Source of the DNA: Morchella semilibera
Lineage: Eukaryota > Ascomycota > Pezizomycetes > Pezizales > Morchellaceae
DNA: 64,000 bases
NCBI GenBank assembly: GCA_009192285.1
Contig: WBVU01000004.1
Coordinates: forward strand, 2,006,001 to 2,070,000
Reading direction: 5' to 3'
How positions within the stretch are numbered: the stretch's first letter is position 1; every line of letters begins with the position of its first letter. The position numbers and the translations under genes were made by a program. The notes under the pieces were generated by a model. It saw only the letters and a list, made by a program, of their open reading frames with translations. It made no database searches and was not told the DNA's origin. Below are positions 1 to 11,736 of this stretch, one piece after another.

Positions 1-1706
1 AGAGAGCATCAAATGCCGGTGCCGACCAAGTAAGCGAAGAGGTCAAGGCCATGTAAATAGGTACAGCAATATGTTAAAGTATATAACGTGATTCTTCCGC
101 AAGATCTTAAGAGATTAATATATTAAGGAGATATGAATATTGACAGCTCAACTAATGAATATAAGGGTTAGAATGCCTAGAATGGAAAGTTTTACTCATT
201 ACTAGTCCCAACCATTTATTGCACTAGGAACTACCATCAAGGGTCTCAGCTGGTTCTAGGCACATATTGTAGGCACCCCATGAATAGTACTCAATATGCC
301 CACGTTGACGTTATGGGAAGCTTTGCGCGATGGGAGATCGGCGCAAATTAAAAGGGACAGAGAAAGGGGCATAACAGTCTTCCTAGTGAGCCAAATCAAG
401 TAACCAGATATTAATATTTGCTTTTTTTAAGTATGTATATTGTGTATTGGGGTTGCATTTATAACGGCATGGATTTACACACAACGGTGGTAGGCCGTAC
501 TGCCAGTCGATTCCTAGACCCCGGGAACTTCGGGTCTTGGTTATCGGGAAGATGCCCCTGGTTAGAATGTCATGGAAAGCCAACTAACTACTCATAACTT
601 GTCCAATGAAAATGACTTCAGAAGGATCAGATACAAGAGTCTTGGGATTAATAATTCACGGGCCTAGGTAGTAGGACGTTTATAGACATAGAGAATTGTA
701 AGGTTGGCATTTAAAAAAAAATCTGTGCTTAATACATATAGCAAAGATACAAAGATACGTGTATTCTCGGTGTTTTTCCTATTTCAACTTCCCGTTCTGT
801 AGAGTAAACATACACATCGGGAACTGGCATCCGGATCCCCGGAAGAGACTCCGGGCCCGGATAACCGTTATATGTTGACCTATGCACTCAAACCATACGG
901 GTAACTTAATATGCTGTTTCCTCAGATTCGAAGAGGGCTGTTTTTATACATCATCTCTACATCTCCCGGCGGTACCGCATTCTTAGAGAATAGCTCCATC
1001 GAAGCCAGCTTTCATATTGGGATGGACATATCTACATAGCTAGCAGAATCAGCAGGTAATCGTCTTTCTTTTTTTTTTTTTTTGCGGATATCTCACGTAC
1101 ACGTGTCTACGTAGACCTCCGGTGATTATAGCTTACTTGGGCTCTTCTGCGCACCGACGCCTTCAACCCCAAACCCTAGGGCTTGAGGACATTTAGATGT
1201 CTTTCATGCGGGTGAAGACACAGAGCTCCATGTACTCGTTTTATAATTTTATACCTAGTACCTTCCGATTCCCTTTTTCCTTCTCCCTTTTTTCAAACTC
1301 CTTGTTAATGATTTCCAGCTTCGAGAGTTACAGAAGAATGGTAGGCGAGATCACTCAACGACTACCGCAATCGATAATACTCAGACCTTTCAATTCGCTG
1401 CATACTGTCACGAATCTCTACAAAGTACTTGGACCAGATAATTCGCGGATTATGTACGTCTCAATTATATTTAGGTTGATCGCACTGATAAGTTTGAGGG
1501 GCCTACAGGGCCATTTATTGGAAATAGATCGAGCCTGTTCACGAACTCCTTTATAGGAAAACAAAGAGATACTTGTGATCTCTAAATATGAATTCGGCTA
1601 ACATGATATTAAACGTATCAAACTATTTTTTCATGTTAGAGTTCTACACTAATACGCAAGTGGATAAATTTATACACTTACTAGAGATCGTAAGCCCCTG
1701 CAATCC
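1..1706. other. Intergenic, no gene seen
   Basis: No reading frame here shows a recognisable domain, a splice pattern or a convincing start context. The longest open frame, on the plus strand near 1197-1556, has no family resemblance. A T-run of about 15 lies near 1070. A gene whose main part lies left of the window cannot be excluded. Confidence 0.5.
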
Positions 1707-2444
1707 TTAAGGATCTGCACGTCTGACTGGTTTACGAACATTCGCGCGATATTGACCACCGAAATTACCTCTTGCAGAATATCTACATACAATATACCTA
1801 CAAATAGAATACCTCTCATTAGTTGTTCGATCTCTCAGAACCCCAAGCCTAAGGGAAATATCAGTGCTTCTGGTAAGGGAAATGAAATACCATGCTTCGT
1901 ATGTTGGATTATTCTCGAAAAGGCCTCTGCATTTTGCCCGGCCGCATCCGATCTTGGTGGTAGCCACCCAAACCATTTGTGTGAAATGTCCAGTGCCTGG
2001 AGGAGGAGTTTCATTATCATAGTCCTGAAGGCTGTAAAGCATCTGCTCCCTGGACCAATCATTCAAAGCAAGCGATACAGAGCCATAACCACCGGCCAGG
2101 TTTTCTCCAAACTCCCGAACACCCTAGGTTTGACAAAGTCGTCGTTAGTCTGATCAACTAGAATCCCTTATGAGGGGGTAATAGTGTCAACTCACAGAGT
2201 GGCCCCATCTACACCTTCTAGCATATTCGTCAGCTCCATCGGCAATTCTTGTGTCCCAAGTGAGAGGGCCTGTGTCATGTTCTGCCCGACGCCTGTTATG
2301 GTCGTTCACAATTATATTCTGAAAAGCCTCGGGGCTGGTGTAGGATGAATCGTCTGCGGGCTGGCTAGCAGCGGGCGTAAAAAAAAGAAAGGCATAAAAG
2401 CAGATGGCCACGAAAGAAAAGAGCATGATTGAACAATTTCCCAA
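1707..2444 (-). CDS. Secreted CAP/SCP/PR-1-like protein, 3 exons
   Basis: Exons are 2444-2196, 2123-1891 and 1797-1707, giving about 190 aa. Residues 1-27 are a hydrophobic signal peptide ending near a SQPA stretch, so the product should be secreted. The CAP domain then follows: a helix with NDHNRRRAEH, the GENLAGGYG segment, the GHFTQMVW signature and the closing CRYSARGNFGGQY segment. The two histidines typical of the CAP pocket are visible (in NDHNRRRAEH or GHS, and in GHFTQMVW). Intron 1 (2195-2124, GTGAGT...CTAG) restores GHSGVREFGENL. Intron 2 (1890-1798, GTATTT...GTAG, with a CTAAT branch site) joins YEAW to YIVCRY. Intron 2 is 93 nt and lacks stop codons, so its retention would stay in frame. 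Fungal CAP proteins bind sterols or lipids or act as secreted effectors; the role here is not known. The ATG at 2444 directly precedes the signal peptide. Confidence 0.88.
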
Positions 2445-4626
2445 AGGCTTCGAAGAACGGTTGTTTGAATACTGGATTTAAGAAGCATAATAAAGATCGA
2501 GAGAACTTTTTGTAGCAGAATAAATACAAGTCACGAGGATGAAGTTGTGCATAGAAAGTGGCAGGAGAGTGCATAATTAAACATCGTCCTCCTAACACTG
2601 ACGTAAGGGACCGAAAGTAAATGCCAACTCGAAACGCAATAATTTCACATGATACGCGAATATGTAGGTTCCCGCCGCCTGATTTTTTATCATTTCATTT
2701 ATACTCTGATATGCAGAGATGACCCGCTTCACAAAAGATCACTCGGGTTACTTGATTTAATGGCATGACGCCTTCCCCCTCCCCCCTCAGCGGGACAACT
2801 AAACATAAGAAGGGAAATATCGTCTTGTAACTGGCCTCTTTGCCTCTTGAATCGGCTTTGTTAACTGGATATCAATCAATCAATATCTGTTCCAGTGAGG
2901 GGGGTGTTTTAGTGGAGAGGGAAGCTGTCTATGCCTCAATTAACACGGCGGAGTGGGTTTGATCAAGTAACACTCGTTACACATACATGTACTTATATGT
3001 GCACTAAGTACTTGGGAGTTGAGTTGAAATGTCATATTTACCACAAGGAGTACAATATATATATCCGTCTTTTTATATAACCCGTGCGTGATCACTGAAG
3101 CTGGAAATTGGTATATTATAGTAGTTTAGTGGGAATCGTGTGTGCCTGGATGATTAACAAAGGACCCCAATATGGTTTGGAGAATTAAAATCGTTGCTCA
3201 ATGGCCCTGGGAACGGTCCATGACCAAGCGATCCAAACCTGATTGGTATGAATTAACCACCGCGCTGTTAGGGGCGAGGAAGTATTTTTCTTGAATACGC
3301 CTCCTAATATCCCCTCACTCGACATCTTGTGTGACGGGCCTTCGATTCCAGTTAATGCGGTAGGCCCCAGGTTCTCTTTCACGATATCCTCCCCAGTGAC
3401 TACGTGTAAGCTATTAAAATGATATTATGATGCAAGGGGCGAGTAGTATAATACCACAAAGCTCGAAATTGAATCCGGAATTAAACATACGCATAATTGC
3501 CTCAAATGATAGAAGTCCTTGAAGTGTAGAATAAGGATTTTATACTGTAATGACCCTTATGCTTGCTGTTCCGCTGACTTTTTGAGGTTACCATGTCGGA
3601 ATTTCCGTCATGACTGATGACTCGACAAGTGTAAATAACGAGTTGCTGATGTGTGTACCATGGCGTGTAAGTAATGTAACCACATGCAGGAGTGGTAGCC
3701 ACATGTCAAGTATTTGGTACAAGTATTTACATGTAGGCGACTTCTCTAGCCACTCGAACAACCCCTTCACTCCAACATTCAGCAGGGCCTTCGGTTTCTG
3801 TACTACTAACTCGCCAATCATTATCAACTGTTCGAATGAGGGGTATGGGTGTTCGAGTAGCTAGGGAAGTCGTCTATATATATTACCTGTGCAAGATTGT
3901 CGTCCAGAACTTCCGTTTCCCGTTTGGTGCTTTCAAAGTTTGGCACTGCACTGCTTTACAACCTTCCGCCCAAACTCGAAGCTGTCTATTTACAGCTATG
4001 AGAAGGGCCCTGTTGGTCTGCCCGCGATCTAAACCCTGTTTTTAGACCCCTGTTTCTACAATAATCTCATGTACTTTAGAGTTACATGTATTTACCTACT
4101 TGATCGAACGCGCAAATTCCATCCATCGCGTCCCGGAGCAAATTTAGGACCTCTAGCCAGTATGGCAAAGGCTCACGAACAGCCAATCATATTACTGGTT
4201 TCTAGGTTTCCGAATCCGAACCGACCCCTCCTCCCTCCGTAATCAGATTCAGATTCTAGAACCTAAATTCCCACGGGAAGTCATGCAATGTACCGGCAGA
4301 TGTGTAGGTACATGTAACGTGACCGATGGGGCACTGATGTCAGCAACCAATCAGATATGCTCACCCCTACTCATGTCCCAGGCCTCTATCCAGATTGGCT
4401 CCCGACTGGACGCGAGGCTGAAAAAAGAAAATACTACAATATCTTGGCAACTCACGATTCACGATTCACAGCAGATCACTCGTGTAACAAAACCAAATCG
4501 AACGAATCAACGTGTCTGCGAACTAGAATAAAATTTGATTACCCACTTAAAAGAAACTGAAAAATTGAAGTCTAGCCTTCGTCAAGGACTCTCATAAGCA
4601 TTTATACTACCCCGCCCCAGAAAGGT
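2445..4626. other. Intergenic, no gene seen
   Basis: The gap contains the promoter side of the CAP gene and the 3' side of ACR3. Short open frames around 3588-4045 and 4283-4560 occur on both strands and overlap each other, have no recognisable domain, and look like chance frames. Three copies of the palindrome TACATGTA lie here (2984, about 3729, about 4083), with another near 4310. Confidence 0.5.
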
Positions 4627-5945
4627 TTACTTCCAGTTCCATCTGCCTTTCAGGAACTTGACAACTTCAACCAACCCCAACAACACTGGCACCTCAATCA
4701 GAGGCCCAACCGTTGCAGCTAAAGCTTGCTCAGACCCAGCCCCATAACAAGCTACCGCGACTGCAATTGCTAGTTCAAAGTTATTGCTTGCCGCCGTGAG
4801 CGCCTGCGTTACTGTAACGCCATATCCCCAGCGGCCCAATTTCCCGCTTGCAAACTTTCCATTTCCAAAATACCTACATGCAGCAAGTGTAGCACTGAAA
4901 ATGATGATGAAGTACGCGATCAAAGGTGCAGAGACACGAAGGACCGAAGTAATCTTCGAGACGATATTGCGGGACTGGGAGGCGAAGAGGATCAAAATAG
5001 TAAAGAGGAGGCCAATCAAGGACCACGGCGAGACCCAGCGGATGAAATTGCGGTTGTATTTTTCGACATCTCCCTTGAAAAAGAGCTTCAAGAGCGTTAA
5101 ACGAGTGATGATAGCAGCGCCTAGAGGTATGCCAAGGAAAACAGCGACGGATATAGCGACGGTCGAGTAAGAGACTTTTACTGAGGATTCGGATCTTGAG
5201 ACAATATTGATGTAGAAAACGGCCAACGGGGCGAATAGGATAATTTGCAGGAAGGAATTTAGAGCGACGAGCATGGCGCAATACTCCGAGTCACCCGAGG
5301 CGAGTTCGGTCCAAATAAGTACCTGCGCAAACATCAGTATTTGGTAATTGAAGCTTGTCGGCTTTTCATATTTAGACTAACCATGGCGATGCATCGCGCG
5401 ATACCAACTATGATCAGACCCTCACGAAGCTCGCTGCGATCTGGTAAGAAGGCCCAGGACAAACCGACCTATCCCACAGGACCTGTTATTTTCCGACTTA
5501 AAGAATGGTGGGATATGCGGTATCGTCGGTAACTTACCATAAGTAGTGGCGCAACGACCCAGTTGACAAAAATGCTGAACACAACTTGAATCCACAATGC
5601 CCTCAATTTCAACAACTTATGTAATGTTTCATATCGGACCTTGCACAGGATTGGATACATCATGACTAGCAGTCCAATTGCTATTGGAATAGATACTTCG
5701 GCGAATTCACCCTTTTGTAGTGCCGGTCCAGTACTAGGTACGAAGTAGCCCAGAATTATCCCGAGTGCCATCGCGAGAAAAATCCATATAGCCAGAAATC
5801 GATCGAGGAACCCTAATTGCTTGAACGAAGAGAGGGAAGTTCTGGCCTCATCGGATTGTGGTTCTGTGATGTCCCTTGTGGAATGAATAGGAGAGGTAAA
5901 ACCGGATTCCAATTCGCTTTTCGCAGGTATATTGATTGTCGACAT
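4627..5945 (-). CDS. ACR3: ACR3-family arsenite exporter, 3 exons
   Basis: Exons are 5945-5538, 5468-5382 and 5322-4627, giving 396 aa, the usual size for fungal ACR3. The protein is a ten-helix membrane transporter of the BASS/ACR3 fold that extrudes trivalent arsenite (and often antimonite) across the plasma membrane. A hydrophilic N-terminus of about 45 residues precedes LGFLDRFLAIWIFLAMALGI. Exon 2 carries WAFLPDRSELREGLIIVGIARC and exon 3 opens with VLIWTELASGDSEYCAMLVALNS. The ARC of the GIARCIAM segment holds the cysteine position conserved for metalloid transport. Both introns (5537-5469 GTAAGT...ATAG; 5381-5323 GTTAGT...GCAG) are phase 0. It is divergently transcribed from the arsenate reductase at 6401, with a 455 bp shared upstream region, matching the common linkage of these two genes in fungi. 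Identification is strong. Confidence 0.96.
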
Positions 5946-6400
5946 TTAATTCTCTAAACACAGCCTGCCTATATTCTTAGCTTGCTGGTTTTTTAGATTT
6001 GAATAGACACGATACTGATGCTGTAAACTTGCAATGATATTTTGCGCGTTTGATATAGAGACCCTTAAAGCGGCAACTGCCGGTCAAGGTGACATGCTCC
6101 TGCGCTGTGATTGGCCGACAACGACATAACAGTGACATTCCCAACTTAAACGCCGATTGGCTAGGCAGCCTTTGCCAATACAATGAGCACGTTTTCTTCT
6201 GGAACTCTGGAGCTCCTTCGCTCTTCAGCAACATCTAACTCTCCTCGACCAGTGGCGACCCATTGGTGACAGGCGAGCAGCTGCGGTATTGTCTACTTCA
6301 ACCTTCCTGAGTCCAGGTCTACCTAACTATTTAACTGAACGTTAGACCACGCTCATACAAACTTTTTTATTGAGATCTAGAGACATCTGATACCTTCACC
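5946..6400. promoter_or_regulatory. Shared divergent promoter of the arsenic pair
   Basis: This 455 bp segment separates the two start codons. It contains three ATTGG (inverted CCAAT) boxes, at 6110-6114, 6156-6160 and 6262-6266. CCAAT boxes bind the fungal HAP/CBC complex. The first two are 46 bp apart. No arsenic-specific operator can be named from the sequence. Co-regulation of both genes from this region is an inference from the arrangement. Confidence 0.55.
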
Positions 6401-7452
6401 ATGTCGGTGCCCGACCAAACGCCTTGGCATGCTTCTTACCCAAAGCCAGTTTCGACTGCTGTGTTTCTACCCCAGGAAACAGTTCTAGAATGGATGGAAT
6501 CTAGCGAGAAGGTTCCGGGACGTGACTTTGTCCTAGTAGACTTGAGGCGTATGGATCATGAGGTAAGTTAATACGACTCGAGTATCATCTCTATTCGTCA
6601 CCAGACCCACGGTTTCCGCGTACCTTTCTCATCCTATCGTTGTAATAACCAATCCTCTTCCCAAGCCACTCCCTTCCTTTTATTTAGATTTTTCTTTACT
6701 TCCTCTTTTTACTTTGCCCCTCTCTTCCCCCCCCCCCTCCCTTTCTTACTTTCTCTTCTTACTTTCTCTCTTCTTACTTTCTCTTCTATATACCTTCTCT
6801 CTTCTTACTTTCTCTTCTATATATACCTTCTCTTTTATTTACTATCTCTTTTACTTTCTCGCTCTCTTTAACCACATCAAGTATTTTCTATTTTTATACC
6901 TTTCCATCTTGTTTCGAGCCTAGTAGGTGGGGATTTTGTCGGGGTTGGCTGAAAGTATCTTGTTACGCAACAGTCCTCCTATCTCCTCTTTAAATCCCAT
7001 AAGTTATATATATTATTCCTCATACCGTTTGTTAGCAATACTTGAACATTTACTCACACTTATGATTTAAAAGGGAGGGACGATCAAAGATTCCATAAAC
7101 CTACCAGCCCAAAGCATATATCACTCTATCCCTGCACTGTATAACCTTTTAACTGCGGCTGGGGCGCAAGCCGTCGTCTTTTATTGCGGTATGTATAACC
7201 CTTAGAGGAAGTGGGGGGGGGGGGAGAGGAGTTGCATCTAATTTAGTAATTGTAGGATCTTCTCAAGGACGTGGATCCAGGGCCGCAGCTTGGATGCAGG
7301 ACTATATCTTGGCTCAAGAGAATCACAAATTGAAGAGTTATGCCCTACAGGGCGGTATAAAGGGATGGGTGAAGACGGGTGGGAGGATGTTGGAGCTCAT
7401 GGATGGATATACTGCCGATGTTTGGTTGAAGGAAGAGAAAACCAAACAGTGA
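6401..7452 (+). CDS. Rhodanese-fold arsenate reductase (ACR2-like), 3 exons
   Basis: Exons are 6401-6562, 7074-7188 and 7256-7452, giving 157 aa. The protein is a CDC25/rhodanese-like domain of the fungal ACR2 type, which reduces arsenate to arsenite for export by ACR3. Residues 43-49 carry FVLVDLR, the intron join restores DHEGGTIKDSINLPAQS, and the catalytic loop is CGSSQGR (a CX5R motif) in FYCGSSQGRGSR. The residue before the cysteine is Tyr, not the His of yeast ACR2. Intron 1 (6563-7073, GTAAGT...AAAG) is 511 nt, far longer than other introns in the window, and holds a CT-rich minisatellite and an 11-base C run. Intron 2 (7189-7255) splits the catalytic loop and contains a 12-base G run. 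The pairing with ACR3 supports the function; a related rhodanese phosphatase is the alternative. Confidence 0.9.
6700..6870 (+). repeat. CT-rich minisatellite in the arsenate reductase intron
   Basis: This pyrimidine tract inside intron 1 repeats a unit of about 30 bases built from CTTCTTACTTTCTCTTC and a short TATATA stretch, in at least two or three imperfect copies. It starts beside an 11-base C run at 6727-6737. No coding potential is visible. Confidence 0.75.
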
Positions 7453-10400
7453 TTCGGGTTCCAGGTTGAATTGCCGATCAAAGTAAGTGATCTCTACCGA
7501 AAACATTGTTTTGGTCTATACAATGGACATAACATATGTTCCCAAGAGCTATAGTATAGAGTTAGCATTGATCAGATTTACTTAAAAATGCTTTGTGTTT
7601 TTAAAGCGGAGGGCACTGACTATCATTGGCTCAAGTCCTTTGTACAATTTAGTAGATCAACAGCACCTGTCGATCCGCCCTAGCTATGTGCATATTGAAA
7701 TCCGACGGATCACTCACCAATTTTATGATTACGTGATAACTCTATTATCAATATCTCTATAGCTCGAATATCCTTGTTTTGAGCTACAGGTTTATCTTCG
7801 CTAATATACTTAATTTTTTCTATTCACAATGGGGCAGTTACATTCCGGTTATCCAGGGGAATCTAGACACCGATAATGAAGTTCTTAACACTTAATACCG
7901 AGCTGACTTTAAAGTGCTAGTCTCTGGGGGGCGCCAATCCAATAAATTGTACATTTTCCTTCGAGCTGTCTGTCATTCCAGCGGGTTATCCATTCCACGT
8001 TGACCACTTGACAACATGCTAATACTTAGGGACTAAATCCAGAAAGTGGAGTGATCTCTCAGACCTGATATGATTTCGGTACCATTTACAGGCGCTCGGA
8101 AAGCTTGTTCGATATAAAACAAAAATGTCAGTTAACAGCGGTTCCTGCAAACAGAAGGTTATTAGATACACGAACAACTCTTTATCATGTTGAACATTCC
8201 TGGGTCGATATCCGAAGGTAGGTAGGTACGTGTAGCTGCAATTTCCCCCCACTCCCCCTTTTTAAGAGCTACTGAGTCTAGGTAGGTTAGATATCCCCGT
8301 TACCTTTTGCGATCAACCCAGTCCTATCAATTGCCGAGCCATTATCTCATTTCCACGGGTATAACGTGGGTCAAGGCGGGGAACTTTCAAATCCAGACGG
8401 GACAGATCATATGAGACGCGGGAATGTGCAGGGCAGGGTGGATAGAAAAGGAGAAACAAAAGAGGTCAAAAGAGGTCAAAAGAGGTCAAAGATTGGCAGA
8501 GTGGGTGAGGATAAAACTTGGAAGGTTTGAAAAAAGTGGTCAGCAAAGATACGGGACGGGTGTGCACCGGGTTTTGGTAACCGGAGGCGCTAGCCAACAG
8601 ACACAGCTCCGGAAAGTGGTACGCTAGTTAGTCGGGCCGAAAGTCGTCGAGTGATATTCGATGGATGCCGATGTCGATAAAGGAGGCCCGAATTTCCGCT
8701 TAGTCATCGAAAACCACAGCTTACCGAGGTGGTCCACAACCTACGGATTACGTTATGAGAAATCGGTCGGGAGGTACGCTCGGAACACTCACCGGTCAAT
8801 GTCACATGCACGAATACAGCTCAATAATCAAAATTCGGAACACATTACCGACAAAGGGTTGGTGGCGACTGGAATGATGCAAGTCAAGGGATTTGGACGA
8901 AAATATTTCCACCGACTGGACTGAACACTAAGAGCTGGTGGTGGTGGGTAGGGGAACTGCGTTCTTTGGCCGGAAGGAGGAAGGGAAAGGGGAGGGGCAG
9001 AGGGAAAGGGGGGGAGGGAAAGGGGAGAGGGAAATACCAAGCTATCGAGGCTACAGGATCATGGCCCGAAATCTGCTCCATCAGAAGCAAAAGAACTCTG
9101 GAAATGACTTTGGGAAATCAGTCGAGAAATACATCAAGACAAAAAACCTACAAGACAGATGCACATTCAAGCAGAAATTTGTCGGGTATATTGGACATTG
9201 TCGTGCGGGGTGAGACCTGGATAAGATTTTCTTTTTCTTTGAGGGACCAGTAAGCGGGTTTAAAGGGCTTTGGTGCAGGATCTCCGATTAGAAGAGAACA
9301 GCGATCGAAGAAAAACATTAGATAGGTTCGTAGTTATAATCGGATACATCTCAACCAGTTGGTTTAAATTAACTATAGATCATAATTCAATCCTACCTCT
9401 TGACCATAGCAGGACGTATCATCCGCGAACAAAAGAACTTAAGAGGAAATCTCTTCTTCTGTCCACTATCTTAAGGAAATTCCACACGTGGGGGAGAAAT
9501 GGTGGAGGATTTGCAGACGGGGGCCGGGGCCGCTCTTGTGTGATACGGGACTCGACTCCGAAGATATGGAATATCAAACCATTCTCTTTTATTTCCCCGC
9601 AAAGGCAAGTTTCAGATCCTGCAGTTAATCTTGCCAGCGGGCCAGGCCTTGACTCCGCCACCGCCCCCGCGCGCTTCCCCCGTGTGCGACACTGCGGTAG
9701 AATCTTCCACCCTTCTCCGCAAAAGATACTATCACTAAGAGATCCGATTTTATTGGGCAATGATTGACGAAAAATTTTCACACCGCTCTCCGACACGGTT
9801 TTTTTCAGCAAGCGATAAGGTAACTACTTTTAGTGGTGCATTATCCGTCGGTGAAATCCGGGTTAAGAGAGATATACGGGCCTGTATGTTTAAAACCGAC
9901 AATAGGGATCAATATATCCTTCCATACCTACATGATATGATCAGCTTCTCGGTATCGAAATTAACTCCCCCACGGCCACGTATGGTTGTATTTTTATCTC
10001 TTACCAGCAGCTCCTTTACAAGCATCACAAGGCCTAAATCCGGTATCTGGACATGTGCCCTGAAGTTGTTGGTTCTTGTGCAAATTTCATGTGGATTTCG
10101 AGCCGAGTGATTTATTGTGAGTGTTATTTACGTCACGTGTCCTTCATTAAACTTTTGTGGGGAGATGCCAGTGTACTTTGGAGACTCTTGTAAATTTAGA
10201 GAAGTTTTAGCTTGTACGAACGTGGTTCCTCTCTCTCTGCTGCTAGCCACGTAACCAGACCCAACCCTTTTTTTTTTCCTTTTAAAAAAAAAAAAAAAAA
10301 AAAAGAACTTCTCGATCTGTTATAAGCTGTACCATACCATGCAGCGGCTAACTACAGATGGTATCCAATTATAAGCCCCCAGTGATGCGCGTGACACAAA

Positions 10401-11736
10401 ACTTTTAATTGAAATTTTTGAGATCAAAAAAACTTGTTCGTACCCCACTCCCGAAATCCCAGCGAAGATATATGAGGAGCATCTTGTTCTATGTTTTACT
10501 GGCTCATTGATCTCTCTCCGGTTGTAGTGGGAATGGATTGCATACGAAATTTTTTTTCTCTCTGTTTGCATCTCGACGAGTTTTAAGATCACTCATCTAT
10601 TTAGAAGCTAATCAACATTTTAAAAGACCGGTCGGGCTATTGCGGAATCTCACTTTCTTGTGGAACCCAAACTAATGGGATTCACTGGCTGAATACATGT
10701 AGAAATCTCAAACCACAGTCTCAATATGCGGAGTCAGCGCCGGCTGGTCACATAACGTCAACACGTGTTGGGGGAGGGGGCGACAGTGGCTTCTGATCAT
10801 ATCTCTCTTTCTTCGTAAAACAAACAGTTTTGCTGTTCAGTTTTTCGTTTATCAAGTCAGTAGAGTACATGAGCCATTGACGATGCTAGAGGTCTGGATA
10901 TAGGGCAGGTTAAAATTATATGGCAGCGGATAATATGCTGGTAGCGAGCTCTCTAGTTCATCTTTAACCGTCACTGATACCTTCTCGTGTGTGCTTATGT
11001 ACCCCCCACACTCAGCTGCACGCATTCCGCCGAGCCAAAAGCTGCGTGGGGAGATTAAGGAGTTTTGAACTTGTAGGCTTCATCCAAATGAGGAGGATAC
11101 AGGGGGGGGTGGGGAGAAAAATTTGAACGCGCCCATATTAGAAGTAGATTGTGGGGAATCCGTGATGATGATGCACCATGGTCCAATTTGTTGGATGGTA
11201 CCCTCACTAGCCTTCGAAGGGGTACCCTGAGGGTGCTTCTGTGGTGCGCACGCGGCATGTGGCACACACCAGCCATCTTCAAAAAAACAGACGTATGTTA
11301 GGGGTGGTTTTCCTTTAGATTGATCTCGTTTGTAGCCATTTTAGAAGCTCTTCTCGTGGTTGTCTTGCGAGTGTTTCTGTGTAGGACGAGAGTATACTCG
11401 ATATTGACACCAAGTGTTTGCTGCGCGCAAACATTTATCTACGCAGAGATTCTACAAATCGTCAGCAGCGAAGGGTGGGTGTCTTAGTTTCGGGGGGGAC
11501 TGGGAACAGAGAAAAAAAAATGGTAATGAGGGAAAATGCTAAGTCATTTGCTTTTTTTTCTCATGTGGGGGGGGTGAGAATGACTAACACTGTGTAACAT
11601 TTGCCCAGGCCCAACCACGCCAGCAGATAAGAGAGTCGCTAAATCGCGGAATAGAAAGTCCTAAACCTACTTACCAACATCAAAGGGAATCCTCGTACCA
11701 TCACTGTTTGCCTAACAGTACAATTTGAACTTTATC
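7453..11736. other. Long intergenic stretch, no gene seen
   Basis: No domain-bearing frame or credible exon chain was found in 4.3 kb. Points of note are a perfect 10 bp unit (AGAGGTCAAA) in three tandem copies at 8461-8490, a purine-rich GGGA tract near 8980-9030, a C-to-T/poly-A block near 10268-10302, and the upstream region of the bZIP gene. Overlapping open frames on both strands near 9270-9810 look fortuitous, with no homology I can name. Confidence 0.5.

Noticed and set aside
9270-9811. Overlapping long open frames on both strands
   Set aside because: No domain, codon pattern or splice signals; the two strands are equally open, as expected by chance in this composition.
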